Assembly: GCF_036964905.1 (NCBI RefSeq)
Contig: NZ_JBALHR010000007.1
Coordinates: 1 to 64,000 of the forward strand
Source of the DNA: Gemmobacter denitrificans
GTDB taxonomy: Bacteria > Pseudomonadota > Alphaproteobacteria > Rhodobacterales > Rhodobacteraceae
Direction: 5' to 3'
DNA: 64,000 nucleotides
Shown: positions 17,152 through 25,732 of the stretch, in pieces
Numbering within the stretch: the stretch's first letter is position 1
How the letters are laid out: each line of letters opens with the position of its first letter
The notes under the pieces: generated by a model
Told to the model about the DNA's origin: nothing
The model's database searches: none
Seen by the model: the letters and a program-made list of their open reading frames with translations, nothing else
Position numbers and translations under genes: made by a program

Positions 17152-18456
17152 ATGGACCTGTTCGATACGCCCCAACCTGCCCGTCCCGAAGCACCACGTC
17201 CGCTGGCCGATCGTCTGCGCCCGAAAGTGCTGTCTGATGTGATCGGGCAGGAGCATGTGCTGGGCCCGGAGGGGCCCTTGGGCGCGATGCTGGCGGCGGG
17301 CAGTCTGTCCTCGCTGATCTTCTGGGGGCCGCCGGGGGTGGGCAAGACCACCATCGCGCGGCTGCTGGCCGATCAGACGCAGCTGGCCTTTGTGCAGATT
17401 TCGGCGATCTTCACCGGGGTGCCGGACCTGCGCAAGGTGTTCGAGGCGGCCAAGATCCGTCGGGCGAACGGGCAGGGGACGCTGTTGTTCGTGGATGAAA
17501 TCCACCGCTTCAACAAGGCGCAGCAGGATGGGTTTCTGCCCTATATGGAGGATGGTACCATCCTTCTGGTGGGGGCGACGACCGAGAACCCGTCGTTTGA
17601 ACTCAATGCCGCTGTGCTGAGCCGGGCGCAGGTGATCGTGCTGGAGCGGTTGAGCCTTGCCGATCTGGAGCGTTTGGCGCAGCGCGCCGAGAAGGAGCTG
17701 GGCCGGGCCTTGCCCCTGAAGGCCGAGGCGCGCGAAAGCCTGCTGGAGATGGCCGATGGCGATGGAAGGGCGCTGCTCAACCTGATCGAGCAGGTGGCGG
17801 CGCATAAGGTCGAGGCGCTGACCAAGGCGCAGCTGGGCCAGCGGCTGATGCGGCGGGCCAGCAAATATGACAAATCGGGCGAGGAACATTACAACCTGAT
17901 CTCGGCCCTGCACAAATCGGTGCGCGGGTCAGACCCGGATGCGGCGCTGTATTGGTTTGCGCGCATGCTGGAGGGCGGGGAAGACCCGCGCTTCCTCGCG
18001 CGGCGTCTGGTGCGGATGGCGGTGGAGGATATTGGCCTTGCCGATCCGCAGGCGCAGGCGGTCTGTGTGGACAGTTGGCAGACCTATGAGCGCTTGGGCA
18101 GCCCCGAGGGGGAATTGGCGCTGGCCAATGCGGTGGTTTATCTGGCCTTGGCGCCGAAATCGAACGGGGTCTATGTGGCCTATAAGGCGGCGCGGGCGGC
18201 GGCGCGTGACACCGGCAGCCTGCCGCCGCCGCTGCATATCCGCAATGCGCCGACCAAGCTGATGAAAGAGATCGGCTATGGCGCGGGCTATGCCTATGAC
18301 CATGATGCCGAGGACGGGTTTTCGGGGCAGGATTACTTTCCCGAGGGCATGAAGCGCCCGATCTTCTACGCGCCGCCCGAGCGGGGCTTTGAGCGCGAGT
18401 TGAAGAAGCGGGTGGAGTTTTTCGCAGGGCTGCGGGCGAAGCGGCGGGGGGGATAG
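17152..18456 (+). CDS. rarA: Replication-associated recombination protein A (MgsA/RarA ATPase)
   Basis: 434 residues, cytoplasmic AAA+ ATPase that acts at stalled replication forks. It starts with the typical MDLFDTPQ peptide, has Walker A GPPGVGKTT at residues 59-67 and Walker B LLFVDEIHRFNKAQQD, and the C-terminal tetramerisation and winged-helix region. It lies 38 bases after the Deg protease gene on the same strand. Confidence 0.95.
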   Translation: MDLFDTPQPARPEAPRPLADRLRPKVLSDVIGQEHVLGPEGPLGAMLAAGSLSSLIFWGPPGVGKTTIARLLADQTQLAFVQISAIFTGVPDLRKVFEAAKIRRANGQGTLLFVDEIHRFNKAQQDGFLPYMEDGTILLVGATTENPSFELNAAVLSRAQVIVLERLSLADLERLAQRAEKELGRALPLKAEARESLLEMADGDGRALLNLIEQVAAHKVEALTKAQLGQRLMRRASKYDKSGEEHYNLISALHKSVRGSDPDAALYWFARMLEGGEDPRFLARRLVRMAVEDIGLADPQAQAVCVDSWQTYERLGSPEGELALANAVVYLALAPKSNGVYVAYKAARAAARDTGSLPPPLHIRNAPTKLMKEIGYGAGYAYDHDAEDGFSGQDYFPEGMKRPIFYAPPERGFERELKKRVEFFAGLRAKRRGG

Positions 18457-18460
18457 GTTC

Positions 18461-18495
18461 GGGCGGATCAGGAAACGCATCGCGTTTCCCCGCCC
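18461..18495 (+). terminator. Stem-loop between convergent rarA and the SDR gene
   Basis: GGAAACG (18471-18477) pairs with CGTTTCC (18483-18489), and an outer GGGCGG/CCGCCC stem encloses it with a four-base bulge. It lies five bases after the rarA stop. The rest of the gap to 18681 is GC-rich, with no coding evidence I can support. Confidence 0.5.
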
Positions 18496-18681
18496 GCAGC
18501 AATCCCGATCCCGCAATCCCGGTTCAGCAAGAGCGGACAGAGGCCAGTGCCTGCCCCGGCGGGTGCGAAGCGCCCGCCATGGCGGGGGCGGGCGCTGGCC
18601 GGCGGCCTTTGGGGCCACCGGCATCTGGCTGAACTCGCATCGCGCGGCAAAGGCAATGGCCTTTGCCGAATTGCCGCTCAC

Positions 18682-19413
18682 TCACACATGCTGCGCGCCG
18701 TTCACCTCGATCTCGGCGCCGGAGATGTAGCTGGACTGATCGGAGCACAGGAACCAGATCACATCGGCCACCTCGCGCGGTTGGCCCAGACGCTGCATCG
18801 GCAGTTTCTCCACGATCTTGTCGGTGCCGGGCGACAGGATCGAGGTTTCGATCTCGCCCGGCGCGATGGCGTTGACCCGCACGCCCAAGGGGCCGAAATC
18901 ATGGGCCATTTCGCGGGTCAGCGCCGCCAGCGCCGCCTTCGAGGTGGCATAGGCGGCACCCGCAAAGGGATGCACGCGCGCGCCTGCGATGGAGGTGACA
19001 TTCACCACCGAGCCGCGCGCGGCGGAAAGCTCTTCCTGCAAGCCGCGCGCCAGCACGATAGAGGCGAAGAAGTTCACATGGAACACCTGCCCCCAGGTGC
19101 GCAGATCGGTTTCCAGCGTGTTCAGCCGCTTGCCGCCCGGCCCTTTGGGGGAAATGCCCGCATTGTTCACCAGCGCATGCAGCCGCCCACCGATCTTCTC
19201 CTTGATCGTGGCGATGGCCTGAATGGTGGCATCGGGGCTGGCGAGATCAATCTGGATGTGGTTCTCGGCCCCGCCGGGCCAAGGGCAGCGCGGGTCAAAG
19301 GGTTGGCGCGAGCAGGTCAGCACGCGCCAGCCTTCGGCGCTGAACCGCTTGACCGTGGCATGGCCGATGCCGCGGCTTGCCCCCGTCAGAACCATGACCT
19401 TCTGTTCGCTCAT
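18682..19413 (-). CDS. Short-chain dehydrogenase/reductase, function unknown
   Basis: 243 residues of the classical SDR fold. The cofactor loop is TGASRGIG near residue 10, with NNAGIS, the catalytic serine in NVTSIAG, and the YATSK motif (Tyr and Lys of the active site). The substrate cannot be inferred. The start at 19413 (MSEQKVMVLTGAS) is preferred over an upstream in-frame start because the fold begins at once. It is divergent from argB with a 104-base gap. Confidence 0.88.
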   Translation of the reverse strand: MSEQKVMVLTGASRGIGHATVKRFSAEGWRVLTCSRQPFDPRCPWPGGAENHIQIDLASPDATIQAIATIKEKIGGRLHALVNNAGISPKGPGGKRLNTLETDLRTWGQVFHVNFFASIVLARGLQEELSAARGSVVNVTSIAGARVHPFAGAAYATSKAALAALTREMAHDFGPLGVRVNAIAPGEIETSILSPGTDKIVEKLPMQRLGQPREVADVIWFLCSDQSSYISGAEIEVNGAQHV

Positions 19414-19517
19414 CGCTGCCTCCGCGCTTTGCCGCACCCTACGCCCGGCACAGGGAATTGCAACCTTGGCAGGGCGCAGCAAAGGGGCTATCCCGGTCGC
19501 ATTCCTGCGAGGCCCCC

Positions 19518-20417
19518 ATGAAACAGCAGACGCGCACCATGCAAGATTCCATCGCCACCGCCAAAACGCTCTCCGAGGCTCTGCCCTATCTGCAACGCTA
19601 TTCCGGCGCCGTGGTCGTCGTGAAATTCGGCGGCAATGCGATGGGCGATGATGAGGCCATGGCCGAATTTGCCCGCGACATCGTGCTGATGCGGCAGGTG
19701 GGCGTGAACCCGGTGGTGGTGCATGGCGGCGGGCCGATGATCAATGAGATGCTGACCAAGCTGGGCATCAAATCGGAATTCGTGCGCGGCAAGCGGGTGA
19801 CCGACAAGGCCACGGTGGAAGTGGTGGAGATGATCCTGTCGGGACTGGTCAACAAGCGCATCGTGCAGGCGATCAACGATCAGGGCGGGCGTGCCGTGGG
19901 CATCTCCGGCAAGGATGATGACCTGATGGTCTGCGAGGCCGATGACCCGGAACTGGGCTTTGTGGGCCGCCCGGTGGAGATGAATGTGCAGGTGCTGCGC
20001 GACCTCTACAATGCGGGCATCATCCCGGTGGTGGCACCGGTGGCGACCGGCATGGCCGATAACGAGACCTTCAACGTGAATGGCGACACGGCGGCGGGGG
20101 CGATTGCGGGCGCCTTGCAGGCGGATCGCCTGCTGCTGCTGACCGATGTGTCGGGGGTGAAAAATGCCGAAGGCGTGGTGATGACCCAGATCACGCCCGA
20201 GGAGATTCGCCAGATGACCGCCGATGGGGTGATTGCGGGCGGCATGATTCCCAAGACCGAGACCGCGCTGATGGCGCTGGATCAGGGCGTGCGGGCGGTG
20301 ACGATTCTGGATGGCCGTCTGCCCAATGCCTGCCTGCTGGAACTGTTCACCGATCACGGCGCGGGCAGCCAAATCCGTTCGACCGAGCCGCGGGTAAAGC
20401 CGCGCATCCGGCGATAA
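19518..20417 (+). CDS. argB: Acetylglutamate kinase
   Basis: 299 residues; phosphorylates N-acetyl-L-glutamate in arginine synthesis. Motifs seen: VVVKFGGNAM near residue 35 (ATP site), VVHGGGPMIN, and VNGDTAAGAIAGAL. The N-terminal extension before the kinase core is typical of arginine-sensitive forms. The ATG at 19518 follows GCGAGG; a second in-frame ATG is seven codons later. argE is also in this window but 34 kb away. Confidence 0.96.
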   Translation: MKQQTRTMQDSIATAKTLSEALPYLQRYSGAVVVVKFGGNAMGDDEAMAEFARDIVLMRQVGVNPVVVHGGGPMINEMLTKLGIKSEFVRGKRVTDKATVEVVEMILSGLVNKRIVQAINDQGGRAVGISGKDDDLMVCEADDPELGFVGRPVEMNVQVLRDLYNAGIIPVVAPVATGMADNETFNVNGDTAAGAIAGALQADRLLLLTDVSGVKNAEGVVMTQITPEEIRQMTADGVIAGGMIPKTETALMALDQGVRAVTILDGRLPNACLLELFTDHGAGSQIRSTEPRVKPRIRR

Positions 20418-20480
20418 ACGCGGCGCTGGATTTCCCTGCGGCCCGCTGCCGGAACTGAAACGGGTAGGAGGGTATGTGAC

Positions 20481-21265
20481 ATGGCAGGAGAAATCGGTCT
20501 GCGGCTGGGGGTGTTTCTGGGCCTCTTCGCCCTGTTTGCCTTGGCTGAGGCGCTGTGGCCGCGCAGGCCATTGCACCTGCCGCGCCCCGCACGTTGGCGC
20601 ACAAATCTGGCGATCACGCTGCTGGATGCGGTGATGTTGCGCGCGACCGCTGTGCTGATCCCGGCGCTTGCCATCGGGGCTGCCGTCGATGCGCAGGCTG
20701 GGGGCTGTTCAACCCTCTGGGCTCGCCTGTCGGGTTGGAGGCGGTGCTTGCGGTGCTGCTGTTTGATCTTGCGCTTTGGGTGCAGCATCTGATGACACAT
20801 CATGTGCCGCTGTTCTGGCGCTTTCACCGGGTTCACCATGCGGATCGCGACATGGACGTGACCACGGGCCTGCGCTTTCATCCGGTAGAGATTCTGGGCT
20901 CCATGGGGTTGAAGATCGCGCTGGTTTATCTGCTGGGCCCTGCGCCGCTGGCCGTGTTGGCTTTCGAAGTCATTCTGAATGCGACGGCATTGTTCAACCA
21001 TGCCAACCTGCGCCTGCCGCGTGGGCTGGACCGCATTGTCCGGCTGGTTCTGGTGACACCTGACATGCACCGCGTGCACCATTCGCAGCGGCGCGAGGAA
21101 CATGACCGCAATTTCGGCTTTGGATTGTCGGTCTGGGACAGGATTTTCGGCACCTATCTGGCGCAGCCTGCGGGTGGGCATGACGCGATGACGGTGGGGC
21201 TTGAATGGCAGGATCGCCGCCCGGCGCAACTGGGCTGGAGCCTGTGGTTACCTTTCCGGCGCTGA
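20481..21265 (+). pseudogene. Sterol desaturase/fatty acid hydroxylase family gene, frameshifted
   Basis: Two overlapping frames together make one protein of about 261 residues. The first (from ATG 20481, after GTAGGAGGG) gives a membrane N terminus up to AAVDAQAG; the second continues as GLFNPLGSPVGLE to the stop at 21265. They join at GGGGG (20700-20704), where one extra G would restore the frame. The second part holds the iron-binding histidine motifs of the family (HLMTHH, HRVHH twice, NHANLR) in a membrane hydroxylase layout. Either a real inactivating deletion or a homopolymer sequencing error; everything downstream of the shift looks intact. Confidence 0.8.
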
Positions 21266-21307
21266 CAGGCGGCGGTCCCACGCGCGCAGTGGCAAAGGAG
21301 TAGGACC

Positions 21308-21958
21308 ATGATCGACAGCACAGACCTCGCAGCGCGGCTGGCGGCCGAGCGACTGGAGATCCTGGGTGGGTTTCATGCCGAAGATGACCCAAACCTGCCG
21401 AACGGCACGCAAACCTTGCTGCTGCTGGGTCCGGCAGAGCCGGGTTTCTGGGCCCATCTTGACGCCACGCCGGAATGGCAGGATGGTCGACCCGATCCGA
21501 TTGATCGCTGGTCGCGCCGGGTGATCGGGCGGTTCGCCTGCGATCTGGGAGCCAAGGCTCTGTTCCCTTTTGGCGGGCCGCCTTATCACCCCTTCTATCA
21601 ATGGGCGCTGCGCACGGGGCGGGCATGGGCCAGCCCTGTGCATCTGCTGGTGCATGTTTCGCAGGGCCTGTTCTTTTCGGCGCGTGGGGCGCTTGCGTTG
21701 AAACACAGGGTTGATCTGCCCGCCCCGGTACCGCGCCCCTGTGACGGTTGCAACCAGCCCTGTGTGACGGCCTGCCCAGCCGGGGCGCTGACGCTTGCGG
21801 GCTATGATGTGCCCCGGTGCCACAGCCATCTGGACGGTGGGGCAGGGGGTGATTGTCTGACCGGCGGTTGTCTTGTGCGTCGCGCTTGCCCGGTCTCGCA
21901 ACTCTATGCAAGACTGCCAGAACAATCGGCCTATCACATGGGGCAGTTCCACAAATGA
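21308..21958 (+). CDS. Ferredoxin-like iron-sulfur protein of unknown role
   Basis: 216 residues. The C-terminal third has CDGCNQPCVTACP, the CxxCxxxCxxxCP pattern of a [4Fe-4S] site, followed by further cysteines in GGDCLTGGCLVRRACP, suggesting one or two clusters. The layout recalls the C-terminal part of epoxyqueuosine reductase (QueG), but the catalytic domain is not present. It overlaps the next gene by four bases (ATGA), so the two are probably cotranslated. GGAGTAGGACC precedes the ATG. Confidence 0.8.
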   Translation: MIDSTDLAARLAAERLEILGGFHAEDDPNLPNGTQTLLLLGPAEPGFWAHLDATPEWQDGRPDPIDRWSRRVIGRFACDLGAKALFPFGGPPYHPFYQWALRTGRAWASPVHLLVHVSQGLFFSARGALALKHRVDLPAPVPRPCDGCNQPCVTACPAGALTLAGYDVPRCHSHLDGGAGGDCLTGGCLVRRACPVSQLYARLPEQSAYHMGQFHK

Positions 21959-22461
21959 CCAAGCGCCTGATCCTGACGCGCCACGCCAAGTCCAGCTGGG
22001 ATGACCCGCTGATGACTGATCATGACCGCCCGCTGAATGAACGCGGCAAGGCGGCGGCGGCCGATCTGGGGGAATGGCTTGCGTCACGCGGCTATGTGCC
22101 CGATCAGGTGCTGTGTTCCGATGCGCTGCGCACGCGCAAGACATGGTCAGGCATTGCGCCTGCCTTGCCGGGCACGCCGATCCTCGATCTGAAGCCAGCG
22201 CTTTATCACGCGGGGCCGGATGTCATGCTGGCGGTGCTGCGCCATGCTACGGGCGATACGGTGATGATGATTGGCCACAACCCGGGCATTGCCGAATTCG
22301 CCGCACGTATCGTGGCCCGCGCACCTGTCAGCGCCGAGTTTCACCGCTATCCGACGGGCGCGACACTGGTTTGCGATTTCGCGGCGGACAGTTGGGCCGA
22401 TCTGGGCTGGGGCATGGGCGCGGTGGATGATTTCATCGTCCCGCGTGAACTTGCGATCTGA
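21955..22461 (+). CDS. Histidine phosphatase family protein (SixA-like)
   Basis: 168 residues. The phosphate-binding motif LTRHAKSSW at residues 7-15 carries the phospho-accepting histidine, and MIGHNPG carries the second catalytic histidine. SixA-type enzymes dephosphorylate phosphohistidine in signalling proteins; the substrate here is unknown. Coupled to the iron-sulfur gene. Its stop is only three bases from the stop of the convergent protease gene. Confidence 0.85.
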   Translation: MTKRLILTRHAKSSWDDPLMTDHDRPLNERGKAAAADLGEWLASRGYVPDQVLCSDALRTRKTWSGIAPALPGTPILDLKPALYHAGPDVMLAVLRHATGDTVMMIGHNPGIAEFAARIVARAPVSAEFHRYPTGATLVCDFAADSWADLGWGMGAVDDFIVPRELAI

Positions 22462-22464
22462 TCC

Positions 22465-23580
22465 CTAGCCGCAGATTGCCCGCAGCGCCGCCCAATCCCC
22501 GGCATCCAGTGCCGGGTTCGCATCATAGGGTTGCGCCTCTGTCGCGCGGGCCCGCCGTGTGGCGGTTTCGGGGTGGCTGGACATGAATTCCGGCAGGCCA
22601 GCCCCTTCGAGCCGGGAAACCCGCTCGAAGAATTCGGCAAATCCCTTGGGGCTGATGGCCGCAGCGCGCAGCATTGCAAGGGCAAAGACATCGGCCTGTT
22701 CTTCGGCAGATCGGGAATAGGTGCTGGACAGGACGGAATCGGCCACCAGTGCAGCGGCAGCGCCGCCTGTCAGATCGCCAAATACCAGCGACAGGATACC
22801 GGCCGATCCGGCGGTGCGGAACGCCTCGCGCAGCGGATCGCCCGCCTCGACATGGCCGATTTCATGGGCAAGAACAGCGGCGACCTCGTCCGGGCTATCG
22901 GCGGCCTCAAGAAAGCCGCGCAGCAGGACGACCTGCCCGCCGGGGGCGGCAAAGGCGTTGATCATGCTGTGATCCCAGACCCGCAATTCGATGGGGGTTG
23001 TGACCATGCCGCTTTCTGCCAGCCGGTCGCGCAGATGTTCAAGCGCCTTCTGCCCCGCCTTGGAGCGGCAGGTCAGATCCTTGTCAGTGCCATGTGCCAG
23101 AACATATTCGATCTGGCCCAGAACACGGCGGCCGATATCGGCCTCTTGTTCGGGTGTTACCATATCGGCCAGAATTCGGGAAAGCCCGGGGATGATGACA
23201 AAGATCAACGCGCACAGGGCGACGGTGGCAAAGGCCCCGGCCTTGGCCAGACGTATCCAGGTTCGGCGCGGGACGTCGCGGCGATGCAAGGCAGGGGCAT
23301 GGGCTGTGATCCAATCGGTCAATTCGCCAAGCGGCAGAACCAGCCGTGCGGGATCGCGCTGTTGTTCATCTTCGCCCGGGGCATGAAAGGCAAGGCTGAT
23401 CTGGCCCGAACCTGCAACCTGTTCGCCACCTCGCCGCAGGCTGGCCAATGGCAGATCGAACCGGTCACCGGTTTCTACCAGTGTCAGACGGAGCGCCGTG
23501 CCATCTGGCGATGGCTCGGCCAGGGCCGGATGGCGGCGGGCCGTCTGCCCATCGAAATAGCTGCCTTCGACCGGTTCCAT
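22465..23580 (-). CDS. M48 family metalloprotease
   Basis: 371 residues. A membrane segment lies at about residues 115-135, then the zinc motif HEIGH at 239-243 with the third ligand Glu294 in SAEEQAD. The C terminus has the HPETATRRAR motif typical of these Ste24/BepA-like peptidases. The N-terminal 100 residues are a soluble region of unknown role. It starts three bases after the DUF898 stop, so the two form an operon and probably act together at the membrane. Confidence 0.9.
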   Translation of the reverse strand: MEPVEGSYFDGQTARRHPALAEPSPDGTALRLTLVETGDRFDLPLASLRRGGEQVAGSGQISLAFHAPGEDEQQRDPARLVLPLGELTDWITAHAPALHRRDVPRRTWIRLAKAGAFATVALCALIFVIIPGLSRILADMVTPEQEADIGRRVLGQIEYVLAHGTDKDLTCRSKAGQKALEHLRDRLAESGMVTTPIELRVWDHSMINAFAAPGGQVVLLRGFLEAADSPDEVAAVLAHEIGHVEAGDPLREAFRTAGSAGILSLVFGDLTGGAAAALVADSVLSSTYSRSAEEQADVFALAMLRAAAISPKGFAEFFERVSRLEGAGLPEFMSSHPETATRRARATEAQPYDANPALDAGDWAALRAICG

Positions 23581-23583
23581 GAT

Positions 23584-24783
23584 CTAGAACGCCGCGCCAA
23601 CATCCAGCGCATCGGCAAAGCCTTCGGCATCGGCCCCCTTGTCAGCCGCGCGTTGATGGATGTGGTCTGTGGCTTCGATGTTCAGGACGGTTATGGTGCC
23701 CAGCACATGACACAAGAGCGGCTGGGTGATCCATGCCAGTGCCAATGCGGAAAAGAATACCAGCCCCACCAGATAAATCCCAAGCGCGACACCAAAACCC
23801 AGCGGGCCGCTCAGTTGGGAGATTCCCCCGGTGCGCAGCGTCTGGCCGAACAGCCAGGCCGGCAAACCAAAGGTAATCAAGGCAATTACAGTGATGGCAA
23901 TGCCACCGCCGATCAGAATGCCGATAATCCGCCACACCGAAGGATTTGCGGTGAACCTGATCTGCCCACCCAGTACCCGATGTGAGGTCAGATAGGCCGC
24001 AGCGCGTATGGGATAGTAGATCAGGCCGAAATAGAAGGTCGCAACCCCTGTGAAGATCAACACTGTGACAAGGGTTCCGCCTTTGGTTATTGCCCCAAGT
24101 GCAATGCCACCGAACATCACGACAACTCCTGCGGCAAACGGGATCATGTAGCGATAAAGCGCGGTCCAGCGCCCGGATTGTTCAAAGCGCGCATCGCCAT
24201 ACCAGGCCCGGTCAGTCATGTACTTGTCCAGACGGAAGCTCATCAGTGGATAGAGCAGGCCAAGTGACAGGGCTGTGATCAATGTCAGCAGCAGCGCCCG
24301 CCAGACATAGCCCGCTGCGGCGCTTTCCATTCCGAAGCGGATGCCACGGAACCGGGTCCGGGCCAGCCGATAGCGCATCGCCCTATATTGCGCAAAGTAG
24401 ATCAGTGGCAGCAATGCGAAAAGGTTGGCATAAATGAATCCAAGTTGCGCGACGACTTCGGCGTCGTTTGTCGGGCGGCTGACGAACCGCAGGCCAAGCG
24501 CGAAGAAGCCCAGGTTGACCACGGCAAGATAGACGGCCAGAACAACCAGCGCGATCAGGAAGCCGATCAGCTTTTCCAGCCCCGTCCCGGTATATTCGAA
24601 CCCATCCTGCCCGACCCGGGTGGCGCCCCAGATGTGCTGGCGCATCCGGGTCTTGGCCCAGAAGCGATAGATGCCCAGCGTCACGATGCTGAGAAGCCCG
24701 GTGACCAGCGCCAGCCGGAAGATTTCGGTCTTCGTGCCGGTATAGCTGACGGCGGTGTAACTGGGCGGGTTTAGGTCTGTCAC
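23584..24783 (-). CDS. DUF898 (YjgN-type) integral membrane protein
   Basis: 399 residues with about eight to ten hydrophobic segments. TGTKTEIFRLALVTGLLS and LGIYRFWAKTRMRQHIW near the start are hallmarks of DUF898. Function unknown. The start is GTG at 24783 with AGGAG seven bases before it; the open frame runs further upstream without ribosome site or homology. It lies directly before the M48 protease gene, a pairing that suggests a shared membrane task. Confidence 0.88.
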   Translation of the reverse strand: MTDLNPPSYTAVSYTGTKTEIFRLALVTGLLSIVTLGIYRFWAKTRMRQHIWGATRVGQDGFEYTGTGLEKLIGFLIALVVLAVYLAVVNLGFFALGLRFVSRPTNDAEVVAQLGFIYANLFALLPLIYFAQYRAMRYRLARTRFRGIRFGMESAAAGYVWRALLLTLITALSLGLLYPLMSFRLDKYMTDRAWYGDARFEQSGRWTALYRYMIPFAAGVVVMFGGIALGAITKGGTLVTVLIFTGVATFYFGLIYYPIRAAAYLTSHRVLGGQIRFTANPSVWRIIGILIGGGIAITVIALITFGLPAWLFGQTLRTGGISQLSGPLGFGVALGIYLVGLVFFSALALAWITQPLLCHVLGTITVLNIEATDHIHQRAADKGADAEGFADALDVGAAF

Positions 24784-24893
24784 CGGATACTCCTGCAGAA
24801 TTTCAGCCCTTGGTTGCACGGCGCGATCAGCCAGGCAAGGCGGTGCAAAGGCGTGGTCTGTTTCGCCCAAAGGATGTTGCGGCACGGCTACGC

Positions 24894-24920
24894 AAAAGGG
24901 CGGGCCGAAGCCCGCCCTTT
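24894..24920 (-). terminator. Intrinsic terminator of the bzt operon
   Basis: AAAGGGCGGGC, a four-base loop and GCCCGCCCTTT form an 11-bp stem that reads as a terminator on the minus strand, 20 bases after the bztD stop. Confidence 0.8.
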
Positions 24921-24940
24921 CCGCCGTTTGAAACGATGGG

Positions 24941-25720
24941 TCAGTGGCCCAGAATCTGCGACAGGAACAGTTTGGTCCGGTCCGATTGCGGATTGTTGAA
25001 GAATTCGCGCGGCTCGTTCTGTTCGACGATCTGGCCCTTGTCCATGAAGATGACGCGATTGGCCACGGCCTGCGCAAAGCCCATTTCATGGGTCACGCAG
25101 AGCATGGTCATGCCTTCCTCGGCGAGGCTGATCATGGTATCGAGCACCTCCTTGATCATCTCGGGGTCCAGCGCCGAGGTCGGTTCGTCAAACAGCATGA
25201 TCCGGGGCTTCATGCAGAGCGAGCGGGCAATCGCCACGCGCTGCTGCTGACCGCCCGACAACTGACCCGGATATTTGTGGGCCTGATCGGGGATCTTCAC
25301 CTTGGACAGGAAATGCATCGCGATTTCTTCGGCTTCGCGTTTCGGGGTCTTGCGAACCCAGATCGGCGCCAGCGTGCAGTTTTCCAGAATGGTCAGATGC
25401 GGGAACAGGTTGAAATGCTGGAACACCATCCCGACTTCGGACCGGACCTTGTCGATATTCTTCAGGTCGTTGGTCAGTTCAGTCCCATCGACGATGATCT
25501 GCCCCGACTGGTGTTCCTCCAGCCGGTTGATGCAGCGGATCAGCGTCGATTTGCCCGAACCTGACGGTCCGCAGATCACGATGCGTTCGCCCTTCTGCAC
25601 GGTCATGTTCACATCGCGCAGGACGTGGAACTGGCCATACCACTTGTTCATGTTGGTGATCTGGACCGCGACCTCGTCCGAGACCTTCATCTTGCTGCGG
25701 TCGATTGCTTGTTCAGCCAT
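24941..25720 (-). CDS. bztD: Amino-acid ABC transporter ATP-binding protein (BztD/AapP type)
   Basis: 259 residues. Walker A GPSGSGKST near residue 52, Q-loop FQHFNLFPH, signature LSGGQQQR, Walker B IMLFDEPTSALD and the switch histidine in VTHEMGF. It powers uptake of glutamate, glutamine, aspartate and asparagine in the Rhodobacter capsulatus Bzt system, which has this same gene order. It is last in the operon, 12 bases after bztC. Confidence 0.92.
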   Translation of the reverse strand: MAEQAIDRSKMKVSDEVAVQITNMNKWYGQFHVLRDVNMTVQKGERIVICGPSGSGKSTLIRCINRLEEHQSGQIIVDGTELTNDLKNIDKVRSEVGMVFQHFNLFPHLTILENCTLAPIWVRKTPKREAEEIAMHFLSKVKIPDQAHKYPGQLSGGQQQRVAIARSLCMKPRIMLFDEPTSALDPEMIKEVLDTMISLAEEGMTMLCVTHEMGFAQAVANRVIFMDKGQIVEQNEPREFFNNPQSDRTKLFLSQILGH

Positions 25721-25732
25721 GGTAAGGCCCCC

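Noticed and set aside
18547..19521. 324-codon plus-strand frame opposite the SDR gene
   Set aside because: The SDR motifs (TGASRGIG, YATSK) prove the minus-strand reading.
22531..23985. 484-codon plus-strand frame opposite the M48 protease and DUF898 genes
   Set aside because: The minus-strand products have clear catalytic and membrane signatures; this frame has none.
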